Source of the DNA: Byssovorax sp.
Lineage (GTDB): Bacteria; Myxococcota_A; Polyangia; Polyangiales; Polyangiaceae
NCBI GenBank assembly: GCA_025362495.1
Contig: JANYGI010000061.1
Coordinates: 103,745-167,744, forward strand
Length of the DNA stretch: 64,000 nucleotides
Reading direction: 5' to 3'
In this document: in pieces, positions 1 to 10,400 of the stretch
Position numbering within the stretch: position 1 is the stretch's first letter
How the letters are laid out: each line of letters begins with the position of its first letter
Notes under the pieces: model-generated
The model's database searches: none
What the model saw: only the letters and a program-made list of their open reading frames with translations
What the model was told of the DNA's origin: nothing
Position numbers and translations under genes: made by a program

Positions 1-279
1 TTGTTGAAACTTCGACGCGTTCGAACGCCGCTCGGGTCCGGCGCTGCGGCGTGATTCAGGGCCCGTCGCGAACGTCGCCGAGGATCCCTCGGCGCTGCTC
101 GAGGTCGCTCACCGCGACGGCCATCGCCTGCGGCTCGATCGGCGGTGGCGTGAGATCGAGCTCGCTCGGCGAGACGGCGCGTCGGCTCGGTCTCGGTTGC
201 GCGGTGGGGGAGCATGCGCTGACCCAGGTTCGGTGTCTCGACGCGAGCTCCCCGCAGTGTGGTGGTAGGCTCGGTCTCC

Positions 280-960
280 ATGGCACCTCGTCCTCTCAAG
301 CTGGTGGTCTTCGATACGACGGATACGCCCCGCGCGGCGCGGGAGCGGCGGCGCGCGGCGGGCGCCTCGCCCGACGGCCGAGCGATGGGATCGCCTGGCC
401 TGTCCCCGATCTGGCGCGCGGGGACGCTGCTCCATCGCCTCGCGTTCGCGGCCGACGCGTCGCTCGGCGCGACGAGCTGGTCCGAAGCGCTGGAGTGGGC
501 CGCCGCGAAATCGCGCGAGCTCGGGCGCCCGATTGCCTCGCTCCAGGTGTGGGGCCACGGCGGCTGGGGCTCGATGGCCATCGGCGCGACCGAGCTCGAC
601 CGCGCCGCGCTTCGCCCGGGGAGCGCGCTGGCCGCCTCGATCGACGCCTTCAAGGCCGCGCTCGCAGGCCCCGAGTCCCTCTTCTGGCTGCGGTGCTGCA
701 GCGCCTTTGGCCACACGACAGGACAGCAGTTCGCCGAGGCGCTCGCGGTCCGCCTCGGGTGCCGCGTCGCCGGGCACACCCACATCATCGGGGTCGTCCA
801 GAGCGGCACGCACTCGCTCCGGCCCGGGGAAAAGGCCGCATGGGACGCCGACGAGGGCGTGAAGAAATCCGGGGGACGGGCCATCGCGGCGTTGACCTCG
901 GCGCTGGACGCGCCCAATACCGTCTCGTGCCTCGCCCTGGGGCTCCCGGAGGACTATTGA
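280..960 (+). CDS. Hypothetical protein with possible caspase-like (DUF4347-like) His/Cys dyad
   Basis: 226 aa, no signal peptide or membrane segment, so probably cytoplasmic. After a strand-like LKLVVFD opening there is a WGHGG motif (His93) and then FWLRCCSAFG (Cys139/Cys140), followed by GQQFAEAL and RVAGHTH. A hydrophobic strand ending in H-G, a second strand ending in a Cys, then a G..F...LA..L helix and a strand, is the layout of DUF4347 and other clan CD cysteine-peptidase-like folds. This is a pattern resemblance, not a demonstrated homology. The ATG at 280 is preferred over a GTG at 259, but neither has a strong ribosome-binding site. The stop overlaps the TTG start of the next gene (TTGA), so the two are probably translationally coupled. 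Confidence 0.75.
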   Translation: MAPRPLKLVVFDTTDTPRAARERRRAAGASPDGRAMGSPGLSPIWRAGTLLHRLAFAADASLGATSWSEALEWAAAKSRELGRPIASLQVWGHGGWGSMAIGATELDRAALRPGSALAASIDAFKAALAGPESLFWLRCCSAFGHTTGQQFAEALAVRLGCRVAGHTHIIGVVQSGTHSLRPGEKAAWDADEGVKKSGGRAIAALTSALDAPNTVSCLALGLPEDY

Positions 961-2057
961 TCTCGCGATCGTCACGCGCCGCGCTCCGGCACCTGGTCGG
1001 CTCCACGCTGGTGTTCGGCCTCGGGGGCGGCGCGCTCTCCTGCAAGCACCCGGAGGATCACGGCCACAGGACGGTGCCACTCGCGAGCGCGTCCGTCGAC
1101 GCTCCCGCCCCGAGCGAGCCCGCGCCCGCGCCTCCGCCCGAGGTCGCGCGCCACGCGGACGCGCAGGAGGCGGATCCCGTCGAGGATCCCGGCCCGCCCG
1201 TCCCCGCGGCCGAGGTGCGCCGGACGACGCTGCACCGGCTCGCCGAGGACAGGGCCCTCGGCCCGCACGAGGCGGCGTTGAAGGAGCATTTCGGTAACCC
1301 GATCTCGTTCCCGCTCGCGGTGCAATCAGGCGCCCTCCCGGGCGGCGGGCGAGCGCTGCTGTTCCAGCGCGACGGCAAGGATCACAACCCGTTCATCCTG
1401 GTGCACGACGCCGCCGGACAGTCACTCTGGACCAAGGAGCGACCGCTCGCGGGGATCGTCCCCGGGGTGTCCGAGATGGTCCTCGTCCCCACCGCGAAGG
1501 GGGATGTGCTGCTGTCCTGGTACGATCCGCCGACGAAGATCGTCGCCGCGCGCCACTGGGACGCTCGGGGGAGCATCCTCGTGGATTTCCCGCTCGTGCA
1601 CGCCGATACCTGCGCGGCGCTCTCCGGCGTCCACTGGCCCTCTCGTGGCTTCGTGGTCGCCGCGGCGACGGCCGGGGCGGCGCGCGTTCAGCTCCTCACC
1701 GACGCGGGGACACTGGCCTTCGCCGGCGAGGACGGCGTGGCTCTGCCGTGGACCTCGCGCGCCGACGCGCCGATATCCATCGCCGTCGACGCGGGCAAGG
1801 CCGTGACGTTCTTCCAGGCCGGTAACGCCGGCGCCGAGAGGCCGGGTGCGCCGCCGGATCACCTGCTCGCGGCGCGCTTCGATGCCCGCGGCAAAGCGCT
1901 CTGGGCGAAGCCGCTCGTCGTGGGGCCGGTGCCCGGCGCGGCGGGCGACCGGGTGGTGTTGACGGCGGGCAACGATGGCAACGTCGCGATTCCCAGGCTC
2001 GGGGTCACGGTGACGCCGGGTGGATCGGTAATCTCTCTCGGGGGAAAGCGGCGATGA
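957..2057 (+). CDS. Exported protein of unknown function, possible lipoprotein
   Basis: 366 aa starting at a TTG that overlaps the previous stop (TTGA), with GGAGG at 948-952 inside the upstream gene as its ribosome-binding site. The N-terminus has basic residues and a hydrophobic stretch ending in GGALSC, a weak lipobox, then a Pro/Ala-rich linker (about residues 40-80). The rest is beta-rich, with recurring units such as FILVHDAAGQSLW and LLAARFDARGKALW that resemble propeller-type blades. No catalytic motif was recognised. The coupling suggests it works with the upstream caspase-fold candidate. The exact function is unknown. Confidence 0.75.
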   Translation: MISRSSRAALRHLVGSTLVFGLGGGALSCKHPEDHGHRTVPLASASVDAPAPSEPAPAPPPEVARHADAQEADPVEDPGPPVPAAEVRRTTLHRLAEDRALGPHEAALKEHFGNPISFPLAVQSGALPGGGRALLFQRDGKDHNPFILVHDAAGQSLWTKERPLAGIVPGVSEMVLVPTAKGDVLLSWYDPPTKIVAARHWDARGSILVDFPLVHADTCAALSGVHWPSRGFVVAAATAGAARVQLLTDAGTLAFAGEDGVALPWTSRADAPISIAVDAGKAVTFFQAGNAGAERPGAPPDHLLAARFDARGKALWAKPLVVGPVPGAAGDRVVLTAGNDGNVAIPRLGVTVTPGGSVISLGGKRR

Positions 2058-2075
2058 GCGTGGCTCTTCGGCCTC

Positions 2076-2093
2076 CCGCCGAACGATCGGCGG
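2076..2093. terminator. Hairpin between convergent genes
   Basis: Perfect 7-bp inverted repeat CCGCCGA / TCGGCGG with an ACGA loop, 19 bp after the stop at 2057 and 41 bp before the convergent stop at 2135. There is no clear T-run on either side, so it may be a bidirectional or Rho-assisted terminator. Confidence 0.5.
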
Positions 2094-2134
2094 TGCCGGG
2101 CGAGGACGCGGCGGGCTGATCCCCGTCGCCCTCG

Positions 2135-4438
2135 TCATCGCGCGGCGACGGCCAGCACCTGACGAACGTCGACGTGCCCGGCCAGCGCCTTCTCGATCCC
2201 GTCTTCCAGCAGGGTCGTCATCCCGCCCTCCATCGCGGCCTTGCGGATCTCCGCCACCGGCGCGCGCCGCGCGATCAAAGGCTTGGTGCGCTCGTCGTTC
2301 ACCAGGAGCTCGTGGATCGCCATCCGCCCGCGGTAGCCGGTGCCCGAGCACTCGTCGCAGCCCTTGGCGCGGGCGAGCATGAAGCTCGGGCCGAACGTCC
2401 GACCGAGCCGCTCCTCCATCGCCTTCTCCCCGTACAGCGCCACGATCTCGTCCCACTCCGCGCGCGTGCCCGGGTACGTCTCGCGGCACGCCTTGCAGAG
2501 CGTGCGCGTGAGCCGCTGCGCGAGGACGCCGAGGAGCGCGTCGCCGAAGTTGAAGGGATCGAGCCCCATGTCGAGCAAGCGGGTGATCGTTTCCGAGGCG
2601 CTGTTGGTGTGGAGCGTGGAGAGGACGAGGTGGCCGGTGAGCGACGACTCGACGGCGATCTGCGCCGTCTCGTGATCGCGCATCTCGCCGATCATGATCA
2701 CGTCGGGATCGGCGCGCAAAAACGAGCGCAGCGCCGTCGCGAAGGTGAGGCCGATCTTGGGGTTCATCTGCACCTGGCGCAGGCCCGCTTGCGTGATCTC
2801 GACCGGATCCTCCGCGGTCCAGATCTTCATGTCGATGTTGTTGATGGCGCCGAGCGCCGAGTGGAGCGTCGTGGTCTTGCCGGAGCCGGTGGGCCCGACG
2901 CAGAGGACGAGGCCGTAGGGCTTGGCGATCACCGATCGCAGCGCCGCGAGGTTGCGCGCGCCCATCCCCATTCGCTCGAGCGGGAGCGGGCGCGCGTTGG
3001 CGAGGATGCGCATCACCACGTCCTCGTTGTCGCCGACGGTGGGGATCGTCGCGACGCGGAGCTCGATCGGTCGGTCCTTGAGCTGGAGCCGGATCTTGCC
3101 GTCCTGCGGCTTGCGGCGCTCGGAGATGTCGAGCTGGGCCATGATCTTGATCCGGGCCACGAGCGAGCGCCGGTACGCCGGGGGGATGTCGCGGTACGCC
3201 ACGCAGTCGCCGTCGACGCGGAAGCGGACCACGGCGCTGCGCTCGCGCCCGTTGGGCTCGATGTGGATGTCGGAGGCGCCGGCCCGGTACGCGTCCATGA
3301 TGATCTGGTTCGCGAGCTTGATGACGGCGCTGTCGCTCTCCTGGACCTCGACGCCCTGGAGCGGATTCTGCTCTTCGACGACCGGCTGCTCATCGCCGGC
3401 GAGCTCTTCGAGGATCCGATCGACGCCGCCGAGCTCCTCGATCTGACGGGCCTCGAGGTGCCGATCGACGTAGCGCCGGAGCTGACTCGGGACGACGATC
3501 ACCTCGCGGACTTGCTTGTTGGCCTGGAAGCGAAGCAGATCCACGGCCTCCATCGCCAGCGGATCGCCGATGGCGAGGGTGATCGCGTGGGCGTCGGCGT
3601 CGACGGGGAGGACGCAGTACTTGGTGATGATCTCCGCGCTCACCTCGGTGGCCGCGGCCGGGTTCACCGCGCACTGATCGAGATCGATGAACGGGATGTT
3701 GAACTTTCTCGCGAGGGTGATCGCGAGATCCTTCTCGGAGACAATGTTCATCTCCACGAGCACGTCACCGAGCCGCTTGCCGGCGCGCTTCTTCTGCTCG
3801 ACGAGGGCGGCGTCAATGTCCTCCTTGGTCGCCAGCTTCTCCTCGATCAGCACCTCGCCGAGGCGCATGCGGCGGCGCGCCTGGATGGCGACCGCGTCCT
3901 CGAGCGAGGCCGGAGCGATCTTCTTTTGCTCGAGCAAGATCTGGCCGATGGGCACGTTGCGTCGGGCCGCGTGCTCGGCGAGCCCGCGCTCGAGGTCTTG
4001 CTTGTTCACTAGGCCGCCGTCGACCAGCATCGTCCCGATGAGCTCGACGTCTTCGACGGCGTTCACGCCCTGCGTGTAGAAGAAGATCTCCTCGAACTGG
4101 CTCTGCGATTCGGCAGGGAGGCAGTAGAACCCGAGGCGCGAGGCGATGTCGGCGGCGCGAACCTCGACGATGAAGCTTCGGCCCCCGGGCAAGTGCACCT
4201 TGCGCAGCACCCGGTCGCGATCGGCGAGCTTGGCGCCGGTGCGACCGCTCCGGTGAAGACCGACGTAGGCCACGGTCTCCGTCGGCAGCGGGACGCGGAT
4301 CTTCTGCCCACCCGCGCCCACGAGCTCGAGCGAGATCTCGGGATCACGCGGCAGGAAGCCGGCGACGCGGCCGATCTTGGTCCCGCCGTCGATGAGGCCG
4401 ACGGTGGCGAAATAGGGGGACCGCCGTTCGTTCAGCAC
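2135..4438 (-). CDS. PilB/GspE-family type II secretion / type IV pilus assembly ATPase
   Basis: 767 aa. Residues 1-130 are a beta-rich N-terminal extension. Residues about 135-255 carry three helical repeats of the MshEN/GspE N-terminal type (LGEVLIEEKLATKEDIDAAL is one). A core secretion-ATPase domain follows, with Walker A GPTGSGKTTT (about 516), Walker B VIMIGEMRD (about 578), a His box (STLHTNSA) and a zinc motif made of CKAC (about 649) and CDEC (about 696). This is the family that powers pilus extension or secretion at the inner membrane. The usual pilC/pilT or gsp partners are absent nearby, so the system it serves is unknown. The start is a GTG with GGAGG upstream. It is transcribed divergently from the TPR/HEAT gene. 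Confidence 0.93.
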   Translation of the reverse strand: MLNERRSPYFATVGLIDGGTKIGRVAGFLPRDPEISLELVGAGGQKIRVPLPTETVAYVGLHRSGRTGAKLADRDRVLRKVHLPGGRSFIVEVRAADIASRLGFYCLPAESQSQFEEIFFYTQGVNAVEDVELIGTMLVDGGLVNKQDLERGLAEHAARRNVPIGQILLEQKKIAPASLEDAVAIQARRRMRLGEVLIEEKLATKEDIDAALVEQKKRAGKRLGDVLVEMNIVSEKDLAITLARKFNIPFIDLDQCAVNPAAATEVSAEIITKYCVLPVDADAHAITLAIGDPLAMEAVDLLRFQANKQVREVIVVPSQLRRYVDRHLEARQIEELGGVDRILEELAGDEQPVVEEQNPLQGVEVQESDSAVIKLANQIIMDAYRAGASDIHIEPNGRERSAVVRFRVDGDCVAYRDIPPAYRRSLVARIKIMAQLDISERRKPQDGKIRLQLKDRPIELRVATIPTVGDNEDVVMRILANARPLPLERMGMGARNLAALRSVIAKPYGLVLCVGPTGSGKTTTLHSALGAINNIDMKIWTAEDPVEITQAGLRQVQMNPKIGLTFATALRSFLRADPDVIMIGEMRDHETAQIAVESSLTGHLVLSTLHTNSASETITRLLDMGLDPFNFGDALLGVLAQRLTRTLCKACRETYPGTRAEWDEIVALYGEKAMEERLGRTFGPSFMLARAKGCDECSGTGYRGRMAIHELLVNDERTKPLIARRAPVAEIRKAAMEGGMTTLLEDGIEKALAGHVDVRQVLAVAAR

Positions 4439-4584
4439 CGTACCTCCGAAGCCATGATTGGCTCTGCGGGGATCGGCGGCGACGGGGCGAGCTTGAGCGC
4501 GTTGCGACGCGCTGGCCGATCCGGCGCGCGCCCCCGTGCGACGTCACCGCGGCGGTAGTGCTAGGCTCGCGCCCTCCGAGCCCC

Positions 4585-6450
4585 ATGAGCAACCGCCCCG
4601 TCCACGAGCTCCGCCAGGAGGCCAGCGCCGCCCTCGCCCGCGGCGATTTTCCTCGCGCCGTCAGCGCGCTCCAGGCCGCCCTCCAGCACACCGTCGCCCG
4701 CGAGGAAGACTACGTCGGCGCCACGACCGAGCTCCGCGACGTGTACACGCGGGTAGGCGATCACCGCTCGGCGCTCACCCTCGACTGGTACTCGGGCGGC
4801 GAGCGCACGCAGCGGGCGCTGATCCAGCAGGTCCCGGCCATCGATCGCGCGCGGACGCTGCTGGCGTGGGCCGATCGCGCCACCGATCGCGATCGCGCCG
4901 CGGGCGTCTACGCCAAGGCCGCCGACGAGTACGAGGCGGCAGGCCTCGTGGCCCAGGCCGCGATCGCGCGGGAGCGCGGGGGTGATTTCCAGCGGGCGCG
5001 CGCGCTCTGGTCGCGCCTCGCGCAGATCTTGAGCGCCTCGGGATCGGACCTCTACGCGGCCGGCCTCGCGCGCTTCAACCTCGCTCGCACCTCGCTGCGC
5101 ACCGGCGACGCCGCGGCGGCGCGCGAGGCCGTGGTCGCCGCCGTTCACCTGCTCGAAGAGGCCGCCGATCGCTACGAGACCATCGGACAGCGCGAGCGCG
5201 CCTTCGACTGCTATCAAGTGCTGATCGCCGTCGGCCGCGAGAGCGGCGAGTTCGAGCACGTGCTCGAGGGGTTCGTGAACGTGATCCGCATCCTGCGGGA
5301 AGATCACCTGCGCTACTACGCGCTCCAGTCCTACGAAGAGGCGGTGGCGGCCGCCGAGAAGCAAGGCGAGGTGTCGGCCGCGGCGACGCTGGCGCGCGAG
5401 ATGAGCGCGTACGCCCGCAAAGAGGGCCTGACGGCCGTGGCCGGCTTCGCGACGCTCACGCAAGCGCGCCTGTGGCAAGAGGTGGCCATCGCCTCGCAGA
5501 AGCGGAAATCCCCGCCCGAGATCGCCGAGAACGCCCTGCTCGCGGCGGTGATCGCCCTCGGCGAAGCGGGCCAGTACCGCCAGGTAGGTACGGTGTATGG
5601 GTCCCTGTCGGGATTGCCGCTCGAAGAGTCGCGGACCAAGCATTACACCCGCGCTCGCACCCGCTACACCGAGGCTCAGGATCTGGCCATCGACGCCGCG
5701 CCCTTGCCCGCGCACCTCCGGCACGAGGTGGGCTTCCCCGAGGTGTGGCACGTCGATCTCGTGGAGTGGGAGCAGGGCGGGAGCGCGAGCCAGGCCTGCG
5801 GCGACATCATCCTCGATCCGGGCCAGTGGTCCGAGGTGACGCGGCGCCGCGCGATGCTGGCGCGCCTGAGCGCCCTCGCCCTCGAGGCGCCGCCGCCGGC
5901 CGGGCAGCGCGGGCCTGGCCCCGAAGCGTACGCGCGCCTGGCCGAGCAGCTCGCGCTGGTCGAGCTCTACACGATCCTCTCGCCGCTCGAGCACATGTTC
6001 CGCCGGCCCGAGGCGCCGGTGCGCGTCGCCGTGGTGCGGGCCCTCTCACGCTTCCTTTACAAGCGCACCTTCATCACCCTGCGCGAGGCGCTCGTCGACG
6101 GCGATCCGAGCATCGTCCACGAGGGCGCCAAGGCGCTGGAAGAGCTTCGTTTCCCGCACGCCTTCGATCCGCTGGCCCGCATCTACCGCGAGTCGCAGAG
6201 CGCCGCGGTGCGCTGCTCGGCGCTCCGTGCCCTGTCGAAGATTGACACTCTCGAAGCCGCGGAGATGCTCCTCGGCGTCATCCAGCACGACGGGGCCGAG
6301 GAGCGCGGCGCCGCGCTCGACGCCCTGAAGAAGGCGCGCGGCCTGCGCTTCGTGGATCTCGCGCGCGATCAGCTGAAGACGCTGGCCGGCCCGGCGCGCG
6401 CCGCCGTGAGAGACGTGCTCCAGGCCCGCGGCGTCAGCGTCGGGGCCTGA
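4585..6450 (+). CDS. TPR and HEAT-repeat protein
   Basis: 621 aa, soluble, no signal peptide. Residues 1-370 are amphipathic alpha-hairpins of TPR type (for example LARGDFPRAVSALQAALQ). About residues 470-615 are HEAT/armadillo-like repeats (VRVAVVRALSRFLYK, AVRCSALRALSKI, EERGAALDALKK). Such proteins are usually protein-binding scaffolds. The ATG at 4585 is chosen because the repeat begins directly after it and the upstream GTG at 4558 adds only a low-complexity stretch. It is divergent from the secretion ATPase, with a 146-bp spacer that must hold both promoters. A partner cannot be named. Confidence 0.85.
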   Translation: MSNRPVHELRQEASAALARGDFPRAVSALQAALQHTVAREEDYVGATTELRDVYTRVGDHRSALTLDWYSGGERTQRALIQQVPAIDRARTLLAWADRATDRDRAAGVYAKAADEYEAAGLVAQAAIARERGGDFQRARALWSRLAQILSASGSDLYAAGLARFNLARTSLRTGDAAAAREAVVAAVHLLEEAADRYETIGQRERAFDCYQVLIAVGRESGEFEHVLEGFVNVIRILREDHLRYYALQSYEEAVAAAEKQGEVSAAATLAREMSAYARKEGLTAVAGFATLTQARLWQEVAIASQKRKSPPEIAENALLAAVIALGEAGQYRQVGTVYGSLSGLPLEESRTKHYTRARTRYTEAQDLAIDAAPLPAHLRHEVGFPEVWHVDLVEWEQGGSASQACGDIILDPGQWSEVTRRRAMLARLSALALEAPPPAGQRGPGPEAYARLAEQLALVELYTILSPLEHMFRRPEAPVRVAVVRALSRFLYKRTFITLREALVDGDPSIVHEGAKALEELRFPHAFDPLARIYRESQSAAVRCSALRALSKIDTLEAAEMLLGVIQHDGAEERGAALDALKKARGLRFVDLARDQLKTLAGPARAAVRDVLQARGVSVGA

Positions 6451-6547
6451 GCCTTCACCGGAGCCGCGCGATCAACGGCGCGAGCCGCGGGGCGCGCTTG
6501 TCCGTTTCTTCCAATCCTCGCCGGATGCCGAGGGCTACGGTCGGTGC

Positions 6548-7375
6548 ATGAAAATCCTCGTCACCGGAGCGACTGGAAAGGTCGGAAGCCGACTCGGCAA
6601 GCGACTCGCGCAGCGCGGCGATCACGTGCGCGCCCTGGTGCGCGACAGAGCGCGTGCAGCCGATTTGCTCGAAGCGGGTATCGAGCTCGTCGAGGGCGAC
6701 TTGCTCGCTGTGGATTCGCTCCCTGCCGCGGTGCGCGGCGTCGATGCGGTGGTCCACTGCGCCGCGTTCTTTCGCGGCGCGACCACCGAGCAAGCGCACG
6801 CCGTCAACGATCTCGGCACCCAGCACCTCGCGAACGCCGCCCGCGCGGCCGCGGTGAAGCGTTTCATCTTCACGAGCACTGGCCTGGTGTACGGCCCGAG
6901 CGGTGGCCGCCTCCTCGGCGAGGACGATGCCTGCGCGCCGACCTCGGCCTACCCGGCGAGCAAGCTCGCCGCCGAGCGCTTCCTCCTCGCGCTGGAGGGC
7001 CTCGACGTGCGCGTGCTGCGCCTGCCGTTCGTGTACGGCGACGGCGATCCGCACATCGAGGAGGTGATCCCGATGATGCTCAGCTTCCCGCCGGCGCTCC
7101 GCATGTCGATTGGCCACCACGCCGACATCGCCCAGGCCGTCGCTCGCTTGCTCGATATACCGTCTCCTTCCCATCGCATCTACAACGTGGTCGACGACGA
7201 GGCCCCCGATCTCGCCACGCTGTTTGCGTCCGTGGGGGCGCCGCCGCCGGACGGGTCGGACGCCGAGCGCGCGCGCCCCTTCGAGATGGTCCTCGACGGT
7301 CGCCGCATCCGCGAAGATCTCGGCTTCAAGCCCGAGTTTCCGCGCCTCGCCGACGCGATCGCCCGACGCGCGTAG
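6548..7375 (+). CDS. NAD(P)-dependent epimerase/dehydratase, extended SDR
   Basis: 275 aa, the usual size for this family. Residues 6-13 are TGATGKVG, the GxxGxxG dinucleotide-binding loop, followed by a basic RALVRD segment that often favours NADP. The catalytic motif is Y135-x3-K139 (SAYPASK), with the upstream FTSTGLVYG strand supplying the Ser/Thr. Members act on nucleotide sugars or on hydroxy/keto groups of small molecules. The C-terminal substrate-binding half gives no clue to the substrate. It stands alone between a TPR/HEAT gene and a convergent lipoprotein gene. Confidence 0.9.
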   Translation: MKILVTGATGKVGSRLGKRLAQRGDHVRALVRDRARAADLLEAGIELVEGDLLAVDSLPAAVRGVDAVVHCAAFFRGATTEQAHAVNDLGTQHLANAARAAAVKRFIFTSTGLVYGPSGGRLLGEDDACAPTSAYPASKLAAERFLLALEGLDVRVLRLPFVYGDGDPHIEEVIPMMLSFPPALRMSIGHHADIAQAVARLLDIPSPSHRIYNVVDDEAPDLATLFASVGAPPPDGSDAERARPFEMVLDGRRIREDLGFKPEFPRLADAIARRA

Positions 7376-7438
7376 ACGCGGCGCTCGTCGCAAGGCGGAC
7401 GAGATTACCTGCCGCCCGTACGAGAGCGCCGATGGCCG

Positions 7439-7464
7439 GGCGAGGGGGCGTGTTCCCCCTCGCC
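7439..7464 (-). terminator. Intrinsic-type hairpin after the 1094-aa lipoprotein gene
   Basis: Perfect 10-bp stem GGCGAGGGGG / CCCCCTCGCC with a six-base loop, 8 bp beyond the minus-strand stop at 7473. Its position mirrors the hairpin after the paralogous gene at 11184. There is no T-tract. Confidence 0.6.
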
Positions 7465-7472
7465 GCGTGCTC

Positions 7473-10400
7473 TCAAAGGCAGCAGCGGAATCCCACGTCG
7501 CAGTCCTGGTATTTGATCGGGTACGACGCGAGCTCGTCGCAGCGGAGATCCCCGCCGGGCGCGGTGCCGCTCTCGCAGTGCGACCCGCCGCGGACGTGGC
7601 AGACCGTGGGAGTCGCCGCGTCGCAGGAGTTCTCCCACTCGGCCACGTTGCCGCTCATGGCGAAGAGGCCAATCACGCCGCCCTGGCACGAGGCGTAGCT
7701 CGCGTTCGCGGAGCCGATGGCGCCGATACAGGCGTTGGTGGGGGTGGGGTTCGCCGCCGTCGGACACACGCCGGCGACGGCGCTGCTGCTGAGCTGATCG
7801 ACGCCGCGACAGCTCCCGTGGTTGTAAACGTCGCTGTACGGATAGTCGTTGTTCCCGCTGAAGGTGCAGGCGTTGAACCACTCGCTCTTCGTCGAATCAT
7901 CGTACTCGACGTCGGCCGGATCGATGTCGAGCCCGCCGCTGACCTTGCCGCAAAGGTGCTTGTGGGAGTAGGCGCAGTACGCCCGGGCATCGCACCAGTC
8001 GACATGAGCGACGGGGACCTGGAGCTGCGACGGCTGGGGCGGCCACACGCCGGGCACGTACCCGGGCGGATTGGACTTGTAGGCGCAAACGGCGGGCTGA
8101 TTGGCGGGGACCTGGCCCGACGTGAGGAAGACGTCGTACTCGCTGTTCGTCACCTCGGAGGCGTCGATGCAGTACGTGCCGCCGCCGACCTTGGGGATGA
8201 CCTTCATCGTCGACGGGCAAGCGCACTTGTTCGCGGTGCAGATCTGGCCCTCACAGTTGAGCGCGACAGCACACTTCTGGCCCGTCGTGCACGGGGCGCA
8301 GCCGCCGCCGCCACAGTCGATGTCGCTCTCGCCCCCGTTCTGGATCCCGTCGCTGCAGGTCGCGGGCAGGCACGTCTTGGCGGTGGGATCGCAGTGGATC
8401 GAGGCGCAATCCGTGTCGATCTTGCACTTCAGGTTGTTGGCGCACGGGGCGCAGGTGCCGCCGCCGCAGTCGACGTCAGTCTCGGGCGTGCCCGGGTTCT
8501 GCACCGCGTCGGTGCAGGTCGGCGCGCAGGTGAGGGCGACGCACGACCCTCCCTTGCAGTCACTGCCAATCTTGCACGCCAGGGTGGGTCCGCAGCCGGG
8601 GCACGCGCCACCACCACAGTCGATGTCGGTCTCGGTGCCATTCTTGACGACGTCGACGCAGGTCGCGGCCTTGCACAGGCCGCCCGTGCAAACGCCGGTG
8701 CTGCAGTCGGCTCCCGCGGCGCAGCCCTTCCCGACCGCGCAGGCCTGGCAGGAGCCGCCACAGTCGGTGTCGGTCTCGGTGCCATTCTTGACGAAATCGG
8801 AGCACGTCGCGGCCTTGCAGAGGTTGCCCGCGCAAACCCCGGTCGTGCAGTCCGCGCTCACGCTGCAGCCCTTGCCCGGCACGCAGGCGCTGCAGAGCGG
8901 ACCACCACAGTCGATGTCGGTCTCGGCGGCGTTCTTGGCGAGATCGCTGCATGTGGAAGCCTGGCAGACGCCACCCGTGCACACGTGGCTCGCGCAGTCG
9001 GCCGCCACCGCGCAGCCCTTGCCCGTCGCGCACGCGCTGCAGGTGCCGCCGCAGTCGACGTCGGTCTCGGCGCCGTTCTGAACGACGTCAAAGCACGTCG
9101 CGGCCTTGCACTGGCCGCCCTGGCAGGAGCCGGCAAAGCAGTCGGCATTCACGAGACAGAACTTGTTGATCGCGCAGACCGGGCACGTCCCGCCGCCACA
9201 ATCGATGTCGGTCTCGGTGCCGTTCTTGTTCATATCCATGCACGTGGGCGCCGCACAGACGCCGCCCGTGCAGACGTGGCTCGCGCAGTCGGTGCCGAGG
9301 GCGCAGACCTTGGCCGTGGCGCAGGCGGGGCAGGTGCCACCGCCACAGTCGATGTCGGTCTCGGCCGCGTTCTTGACGGTGTCAGTGCACGTCGCGCTCT
9401 TGCACACGCCGGCCGTGCAGACTCCGGTGCTGCAATCGGCGCCCGCGCCGCAGATCTTCCCGGTCGCGCACTTCTGGCAGGTCGGGCCGCCGCAATCGAC
9501 GTCCGTCTCGGAGCCATTCTTGACGTTGTCGGTGCAGAGCGGAGCCTTGCAGAGGCCGCCGGTGCAGATGCCGTCGATGCAGTCGAGAGCGACGCTGCAG
9601 ATCTTGCCCGTCGCGCAGCCCCCGCAGGTCCCTCCGCCGCAATCGACGTCGGTCTCGCTGCCGTTCTTGACGAGATCGCTGCACGTGGGCGGCTTGCAGA
9701 TGCCTCCCGAGCACACGTGCGTCGCGCAGTCACCGCCGACGAGGCAGGCGAGGCCCGTCGCGCACTTCGCGCAGGTCGGGCCGCCACAGTCGATGTCGGT
9801 CTCGTTCTTGTTCTTCACCCCGTCGCTGCAGGTCGCGAGGCAGACGCTGCCCGAGCACTGACCGCTGACGCAGTCGGTGCCCATCGAGCACTTCTCGCCG
9901 GCCGGGCACGAGGGGCACGCGGCGCCGCCGCAGTCGACGTCGGTCTCGACGCCGTTCTTGATGACATCGTTGCACGTGGGCGCCGCGCAGACGTTGCCTG
10001 CGCAGACGCCGTTCGCGCAGTCCGCGCCGCCGATACAGGCCTTCCCCGTGGCGCAGCCGAGGCAGCTCGGGCCGCCGCAGTCGACGTCGGTCTCGGTGCC
10101 GTTCAGCTTCGCGTCGACGCAGGTGGGCGCGACGCATTTACCGGCCTTGCACACGGCCCCCGGGCAATCGATGCTGGAGAGGCACTCGATGCAGATGCCC
10201 GTCCCATCGCAGAGCTTGCCATTGCCGGCGTTGGTGCAGGCCGTGCCCTTCATGGTCGGTGTGTTGACGACCGCGCCGGCCATGCAGCCATCGGTGGTGC
10301 AAAGGTTCTTGTCGTCGAACGGATCATCGGTGGCGTCCACCGACTTGGTCGCGCCGGCCCCGTCGCAAACGATCGTCTTGCAGTCGCCGGCGGTCTGCGT

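Noticed and set aside
1..54. Possible last 17 codons of a gene entering from the left
   Set aside because: The frame is open from the edge to a TGA at 52-54 but is too short for any support.
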